Assembly: GCA_007694005.1 (NCBI GenBank)
Contig: RECN01000078.1
Span: 1 to 37,002 of the forward strand
Direction of reading: 5' to 3'
From: Spirochaetaceae bacterium
GTDB taxonomy: Bacteria > Spirochaetota > Spirochaetia > DSM-27196 > SKKC01
Length of the DNA stretch: 37,002 bases
Made by a program: the position numbers and the translations under genes. The notes under the pieces were generated by a model. That model had not been told where the DNA came from, did not search any database, and saw only the letters and a list, made by a program, of their open reading frames with translations. This document shows, piece by piece, positions 32,007-37,002 of the stretch (the stretch's first letter is position 1; each line of letters begins with the position of its first letter).

Positions 32007-34517
32007 ATGCAGAATTATCTGGCTTCGCTCGGCATGACATTACCCATTGAAGACCCCGTGCTCATCTTCGGCTTCATTATGGCATTGATCCTTCTGGCGC
32101 CCATCGCCGCGCGGAAGGTCCGCCTGCCCGAGATCGTCGGGCTCATTGCAGCGGGTATCGTATTTGGCCCATACGGCCTTGGCATACTCGAACGCGGTGA
32201 GAGTGTGGAACTGCTCGGTATGGTCGGACTCATGTACATCATGTTTTAGGCGGGTCTGGAAATCGACCTGGAACAGGTCAAGCGGAACATGAGTCATTCC
32301 GTGATTTTTGGACTCATTACCTTCAGCATTCCCCTCGTTATGGGGACGGTACTCGGCATGTCGGCCTACGCCATGAGCTTTGCCGTCGCGGTCCTGCTCG
32401 CGAGCACGTTTTCCAGTCATACCCTGGTTACCTTTCCGGTGGTCACGAAACTCGGTCTTGCGAAGGCGCCTGCGGTCACAACCGCGATCGGTGGAACGAT
32501 TATCACCAATACGCTGGCTCTGCTCGTCCTGGCCATCGTCGCGGCCACCGCGCAGGGTGATCTGTCGGGAGCGTTCTGGTTCAGACTGTTTCTCATTATG
32601 ACCGTGTATGTGGTGGCAGTACTCATCATTGCCCCGAGGCTCGGACGATGGTTTTTGAGAAAGCCCAAGAGTGATGAGAACCTTGAGTTCGTGTTCGTCC
32701 TCGCAATGGTCTTTATAACGGGATACCTTGCGCACGTAGCGGGGCTTGAACCCATTATTGGCGCGTTTCTCGTCGGCCTCTGTCTGAATGCCCTCATACC
32801 CGAGCGCAGCCTGCTCATGACCCGGATACACTTTACCGGAGACGCGATTTTTATCCCCTTCTTCCTGCTGAGTGTCGGCATGCTCGTCGACGTTCGACTC
32901 CTGTTCTCCGACCTGTTCACCTGGGCTGTCGCCATCGGCATGATCGTCGTCGCGTTGCTGTCAAAACTCTTCGCTGCCGCAGTAGCCGGCAAGCTGCTTG
33001 GATACGGACGGACCGAGAGTACGCTGATTTATGGTCTGAGCGTGAATCAGGCGGCGGCAACCCTGGCGGCCGTACTCGTGGGATACAACATCGGTCTGTT
33101 TGGTGATCCTGTTGTCACCGGAACAATCATGATGATCGCGGTTACCTGTTTTGCAGGACCCATAATTACCGAGCGCTCCGGACAGAAACTTGCCGAAGAA
33201 GAGGCCTCGCGACCGCACTCACTTGAAACGCTTCCGCAGCGTATCCTCCTGCCGATCAGTCGCCGGGAAGACGCCCGGCATCTTCTTGATCTGGCGATGC
33301 TTCTGCGCCAGAAGGGCACGAACGAGCCGGTCTATCCGCTTTCTATTACCGAAGAGGGTACTGACGTCGAGTCGGGAGTGGCTGCCGGTGAACGCCTGCT
33401 CGCAGATACGGTGGTGCGCGCCCTGACCGCGGGTATTCCGGTGACACCGCTGACAAACGTTGATCTGAATGTCGGAGCCGGTATCGTGCGAAGCGCGCGG
33501 GAGAATCGTGTGCCGCTGATCCTGGCAGCGTGGGACGGTGCTTCGACGAGCCGTTCGCGCGTGTTCGGTCGCGTACTCGACGAGGTTCTGGAACGGACCA
33601 ACCGCACTTTTTTAGTGACCCGTATCGCATCTACGATTTCCTCGGCGCGCCGTATGCAGCTCCTGCTGCCTCCCTTCGCCGACCATGAGCCGGGCTTTGA
33701 CCTGGCGATCTCGCTCGTGCGGAGAATCGCTGCCGCGGCTTCGATCTCACTGAGAGTGCACGCCCCCCACGACATGCTCAAGCGTTGCGAGAATCTCTTT
33801 GCTCCCGATAAGGACGGGTCTGAGCTTGAGACCGAAGCCTACAGCTCGTGGAAGTCCTGTGTCGACGGTATCGGTTCGCGGGTAGAGGACGGTGACTGGA
33901 TCGTACTCGTCTCGGCGAGAGCGGGGGAAGTCGCCTGGCAGCCGAGTCTGAACCGCATTCCCTCGGCGTTTGCGTCCCGCTTCGCGGAACATAATCTCAG
34001 CGTCGTGTTCCCGGGAGATACCGGTCTCGGCTCGGGCGCGAGTGGGAAACAGTCTGGTGCCGGCAACGGCGGTCCTGCCGGCGTTGCTGAGGCATCGCCC
34101 TTTTCGCGTGGGCGCACGCTGCTCGGCCTGAAGGACAGAAGTATTGACCGGGTCGTTTCGCGCCTCGTAGAAACGGTGGATTGGGAGAGCCGGTCGACCC
34201 GGCGGTATCTCGTTGAACTGCTGAATCGCTATTCGCGCAGTGAAGCAGTGGAGCTCACCGAGAGTGTCGTGCTGCTGCACGCGCACGTAGCGGCGGTGTC
34301 CGAGACGGTCGTAATGCTTGGAGCCCTGAAGGAGCCGCTGAGTCTCGCGGGGATTACCGCTCCGGTGCGGGTTGTCATCATCCTGCTGAATCCGGTCGAT
34401 CTTCCCCCTGAAGAGCACCTGCGGGTACTCGCTCGAATTGCGCGGGCAATCAGAACACCGGGATTTACCGAGCTTCTGCAGGAGGCGGAGAAACCGGAAG
34501 ATGTTCCCGGGTTGTAA
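32007..34517 (+). pseudogene. CPA2-type cation/proton antiporter interrupted by an in-frame TAG
   Basis: From ATG 32007 the frame encodes the first three membrane segments of a KefB/NapA-like antiporter and stops at TAG 32247-32249, right after MYIMF. In the same frame the protein goes on at once with AGLEIDLEQVKRN and continues for about 755 codons to TAA 34515 without another defect; the joined motif MF-x-AGLEIDL is the expected family sequence. So one codon has been changed to amber. The intact product would have about 12 membrane segments and, from about residue 400, two universal-stress-like cytoplasmic domains. Alternatives are a sequencing error or amber read-through. An ATG at 32289 could start a product lacking the first helices, which is unlikely to work. 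Confidence 0.85.
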
Positions 34518-34539
34518 ACAAGTGTGATAGAATCCGCGC

Positions 34540-35859
34540 ATGCTGAGCCTGAATCGCCCCGGGCGCGTTGACTTCCCCCTGCTTTTCGTCACCGTTGCGC
34601 TGATTGCTCTCGGAGTCCTGTTCATTTACTCAAGCAACAGGGCTTCGAGTGCATCGTTCCGCTCGGCCGAGCACACCCGACAGATCCTGTGGGCTGTACT
34701 CGGGGGCGTTCTCCTTGTGTTCACCGCGGTGTTCGACCTGAGTCTGTTCCGACGTTATGCCTTTGTCGCGTACGGGGTAATTATCATTCTCCTTGTGCTG
34801 ACGCTGTTTTTCGGCCGTGTCGTGAACGGTGCGCGTCGATGGATCGGCATAGGGAACCTTGGCATGCAGCCGTCCGAGTTCGCGAAGCTGGTCGTGATTC
34901 TGGTATTGGCCCGGGTCATGGACACCTACAGCGGTTCGCTGCACAAGCTTGGGCACTTTCTGATCCTTCTGGGTATCGCCGCGGTACCCGCCGCGCTCAT
35001 ACTCGTACAGCCCGATCTCGGTACTGCCCTCGCGGTTGTCCCCGTCGTGTTCGCGATGGCACTGGTGGCAGGCGCCTCTTTGAGCCACCTCGTTTTCTTT
35101 GGTACGACCGGCGTTCTCACCATAGTCATTGCGGTGCTTCCGGCTGCGAATCAGCATCTGGTGGAAGGTAATTCGGCTTTTCTTTCGGTGTTCGGAGAGA
35201 CCGGACTGATGCTGCTCATGGTCCTCGTGTTTCTCGGCGTTACGCTGCTCTGCTGGGTCGCCAAGGTGGTTACCGGCAAGCAGTGGTTCAGGTGGCTTTC
35301 GTACGGAGCGGGTATCTCTGCTTCGTCGCTCATGGGAGCGATGGTCATACAACGTGCGCTTCGGCCTTTTCAGGTCATGAGGCTTATCGTATTTCTCAAC
35401 CCGAATATTGATCCCCGCGGCGCGGGATGGCATACCATACAGAGTCTGACCGCAGTCGGCTCCGGTGGCTTTGCTGGAAAGGGGTTCCTGCAGGGGACGC
35501 AAAGCCAGCTGCAGTATCTCCCGCAGCAGAGCACCGACTTTATCTTTTCCATCCTCGCCGAAGAGCTCGGTTTTATGGGAGTGCTGCTCGTGTTCGCCCT
35601 GTACGGCTTCCTGCTGTTTCGCGGGCTTGTCATTTCGCTGCGCGCACGCGACACGTTTTCGGGACTCGTGGCCGCGGGTGTCGTGACCCTGTTCGCGTTT
35701 CAGTTTTTCGTGAACGTCGGCATGACCATCGGGATTATGCCGATCACCGGCATACCTCTGAAACTCATGAGCTTCGGGGGGTCCTCACTGTGGTCGGCAA
35801 TGATCGCGGTCGGCCTGCTCCTGAACATTGCCGCACGGTCCCGGGTTCGCGAGATTTGA
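34540..35859 (+). CDS. rodA: SEDS-family peptidoglycan polymerase RodA
   Basis: A 439-residue membrane glycosyltransferase that polymerises lipid II for side-wall growth together with a class B PBP. Visible are GARRWIGIGNLGMQPSEFAKL (the signature loop), LVQPDLGTALAVV with the essential Asp, and the C-terminal QQSTDFIFSILAEELGF and NVGMTIGIMPITGIPLKLMSFGGSS. It is longer than E. coli RodA (370) through extra segments at about residues 195-275. I call it RodA over FtsW from the PITGIPLKLMSFGG ending. An extended -10, TGATAGAAT, ends six bases before the ATG and no Shine-Dalgarno is seen. The following CobW gene starts 20 bases after its stop. Confidence 0.9.
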   Translation: MLSLNRPGRVDFPLLFVTVALIALGVLFIYSSNRASSASFRSAEHTRQILWAVLGGVLLVFTAVFDLSLFRRYAFVAYGVIIILLVLTLFFGRVVNGARRWIGIGNLGMQPSEFAKLVVILVLARVMDTYSGSLHKLGHFLILLGIAAVPAALILVQPDLGTALAVVPVVFAMALVAGASLSHLVFFGTTGVLTIVIAVLPAANQHLVEGNSAFLSVFGETGLMLLMVLVFLGVTLLCWVAKVVTGKQWFRWLSYGAGISASSLMGAMVIQRALRPFQVMRLIVFLNPNIDPRGAGWHTIQSLTAVGSGGFAGKGFLQGTQSQLQYLPQQSTDFIFSILAEELGFMGVLLVFALYGFLLFRGLVISLRARDTFSGLVAAGVVTLFAFQFFVNVGMTIGIMPITGIPLKLMSFGGSSLWSAMIAVGLLLNIAARSRVREI

Positions 35860-35879
35860 GTTTGTTCAGCCAGACGCTG

Positions 35880-36893
35880 ATGGATACGCTTATGCCGTCG
35901 ACAGACAACACGGACAAGAGAGTTCCGGTGACGGTTTTCACCGGCTTTCTCGGCTCCGGGAAGAGCAGCTATATTAACCACCTGCTGAGCACCGCTCCCC
36001 ACATACGTTTCGGCATCGTCGTTAACGAGTTTGGTGCCGTGCCCCTCGAGAGCGAAATAGTCCGTGCGCAGGCGGGGGATATTATGGAGCTCTCGAACGG
36101 CTGCATGTGTTGTGTCGCGCGGAACGACCTCCTGCGCGCCGTGAAACGACTTGTCCGGGCAGATCGGAAGCTCGATCACATCCTCGTCGAAGCGTCCGGG
36201 CTTTCGGATCCTGTTCCGGTCGCGCAGACCTTCCTGCAGGGGCCGGGGCGAAAGCACTTTGAGCTTGGCCCTCTTGTCTGTCTCGTCGACGGAACACAGT
36301 TCGAAGAACATGCGCGCGAGTTCGACGTCGTTTCAACGCAGCTTGCGTTCTCCGACTACGTGCTTGTGAATCGACACGAGCATCTTCGCCCCGAAGCTGT
36401 TTCGCGTCTCGAATCGGTTCTGTCGCAGGCGGCCCCTGAAGCGCGGGTGCTGTACGCGGGCGGCGACACAGCGGGAGACATTGAACTATCAATTCTCGGC
36501 GCTGATCCCCGCGACAGCGCTGATCCCGCCGGGGACAGAGGCTCCGGTGACCGGGCGATGCTTCGCGTCCCGGAGCGGAACGAAGGACACCATCACGATG
36601 CCGTTGTCATTTCCGAGTACACAACCGATCGGCGCATCGATTCACAGCGCCTCGGTGAGGTGCTGAAGTCGCTGCCTCCGGGAATTGTGCGAGGGAAAGG
36701 CGTATTACATTTCGCAGGCCGCAGGTACCGTCGGTATCGTTTCATCCTGCAGCACACCGTCGGGCGCACCACCTTCGATGCACGAAGAAAGAAACGCAAC
36801 GATTCATCACAGTCGCACCTGCTGTTTATCGGCAGGGGCTTTGATACCGACGAACTTCGGGAACGGGTAGCCGCATGCACCGTACACGATTGA
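35880..36893 (+). CDS. Second CobW-family (COG0523) protein with altered G4 motif
   Basis: A 337-residue G3E GTPase paralogous to the one at 30951. Walker A GFLGSGKSS, the CxCC motif in NGCMCCVARNDLL, VEASGLSDPVPVAQTF and a CobW C-terminal domain are present. The guanine-recognition motif (N/T)KxD is replaced by VNRHEHL, so base specificity or GTP binding may differ. The His-rich insert is only a short GHHHD after an Asp/Gly-rich loop. The start may be ATG 35880 or ATG 35892; neither has a strong ribosome site. It overlaps the next gene by 19 bases. Confidence 0.9.
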   Translation: MDTLMPSTDNTDKRVPVTVFTGFLGSGKSSYINHLLSTAPHIRFGIVVNEFGAVPLESEIVRAQAGDIMELSNGCMCCVARNDLLRAVKRLVRADRKLDHILVEASGLSDPVPVAQTFLQGPGRKHFELGPLVCLVDGTQFEEHAREFDVVSTQLAFSDYVLVNRHEHLRPEAVSRLESVLSQAAPEARVLYAGGDTAGDIELSILGADPRDSADPAGDRGSGDRAMLRVPERNEGHHHDAVVISEYTTDRRIDSQRLGEVLKSLPPGIVRGKGVLHFAGRRYRRYRFILQHTVGRTTFDARRKKRNDSSQSHLLFIGRGFDTDELRERVAACTVHD

Positions 36894-37002
36894 ACCTGCT
36901 GTTGCTGTTGCTGCTCGCAGCTGCAGCCACGACTGCTTCCGCGAATCCGTTTTTCGGCGCAGATCAGGCCCAGCCGGGTCGATCGCGCAGTGAGGTGTCG
37001 CC
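36875..37002 (+). CDS. Start of an exported or membrane protein, cut by window edge
   Basis: ATG 36875 overlaps the end of the CobW gene by 19 bases. Forty-two codons are visible: MHRTRLNLLLLLLLAAAATT is a signal peptide, followed by ASANPFFGADQAQPGRSR. The short NPFFG motif right after the signal, and the position behind a CobW gene, recall the N-termini of some NicO/RcnA-type nickel/cobalt transporters, but too little is seen for an assignment. Confidence 0.6.
   Translation, partial: MHRTRLNLLLLLLLAAAATTASANPFFGADQAQPGRSRSEVS

Noticed and set aside
32289-34517. A separate complete antiporter gene starting at ATG 32289
   Set aside because: It lacks the first membrane segments, and the upstream codons in the same frame encode exactly the missing family sequence, interrupted only by one TAG.
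34630-35502. Long open frame on the minus strand opposite rodA
   Set aside because: Low-complexity, charged sequence without any motif; it mirrors the codon bias of rodA. The same holds for long antisense frames at 13934-14908, 15498-16514, 17246-18364, 32040-32831 and 33747-34625.
1-37002. CRISPR arrays, insertion sequences, prophage or toxin-antitoxin genes
   Set aside because: No direct-repeat arrays, transposase or integrase motifs, or terminal inverted repeats were seen. The RHH protein is not followed by a toxin but by CobW.

Overview
The window is a compact, GC-rich bacterial chromosome segment with no sign of phage, transposon or CRISPR. A spirochaete from the Spirochaeta-like free-living group is the best guess. 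The reasons are a cyclic-nucleotide-gated K+ channel of the SthK type, a long RodA, a fused RlmKL and an ebfC/ybaB-recR neighbourhood. This is inference from gene families, not a phylogenetic result.

Layout. 1-2.6 kb: a truncated HI0933/BaiN-type flavoprotein (minus) and a secreted Asp-box (BNR) protein (plus). 2.6-6.6 kb: a minus-strand thiamine ABC transporter operon (binding protein, double permease, ATPase, all joined by 4-base overlaps) behind a clear TPP riboswitch whose ribosome binding site can be hidden in a hairpin. 6.6-7.4 kb: a cyclophilin and a small GNAT-like protein. 7.5-9.9 kb: a second ABC importer of the NMT1/SsuA/ThiY type. 9.9-13.4 kb: a pyridine-nucleotide-disulfide-type flavoprotein lacking both redox cysteines, a dCMP deaminase and a secreted protein with a papain-like Cys/His/Asn pattern. 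13.4-16.8 kb: a P1B-4 metal-exporting ATPase behind a Fur/PerR-like box, convergent with the K+ channel. 16.8-20.5 kb: a TAXI-TRAP operon (binding protein, fused permease, DUF1850 lipoprotein). 20.7-26.0 kb: two tRNA-Ser genes, the SRP RNA, dnaX, ybaB/ebfC, recR and rlmKL, a dense information-processing block. 26.0-29.6 kb: a START-like secreted protein, a uracil permease, a RarD-type transporter and a polytopic membrane protein. 29.7-37.0 kb: a DUF2156 protein, then a probable metal-homeostasis region: a small ribbon-helix-helix/zinc-ribbon protein coupled to a His-rich CobW GTPase, a CPA2 antiporter gene broken by an in-frame TAG, rodA, a second CobW-like GTPase and the start of a secreted or membrane protein.

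How it fits together. The strongest systems are the TPP-controlled thiamine importer and the metal region at the right end. There, a candidate metal-sensing repressor has an inverted repeat over its own promoter and is translationally coupled to a metallochaperone GTPase; the P1B-4 exporter at 13.5 kb may belong to the same physiology. Several genes have a good -10 hexamer 6-9 bases before the start codon and no Shine-Dalgarno, suggesting leaderless transcripts. Convergent gene pairs often overlap, by up to 77 bases.
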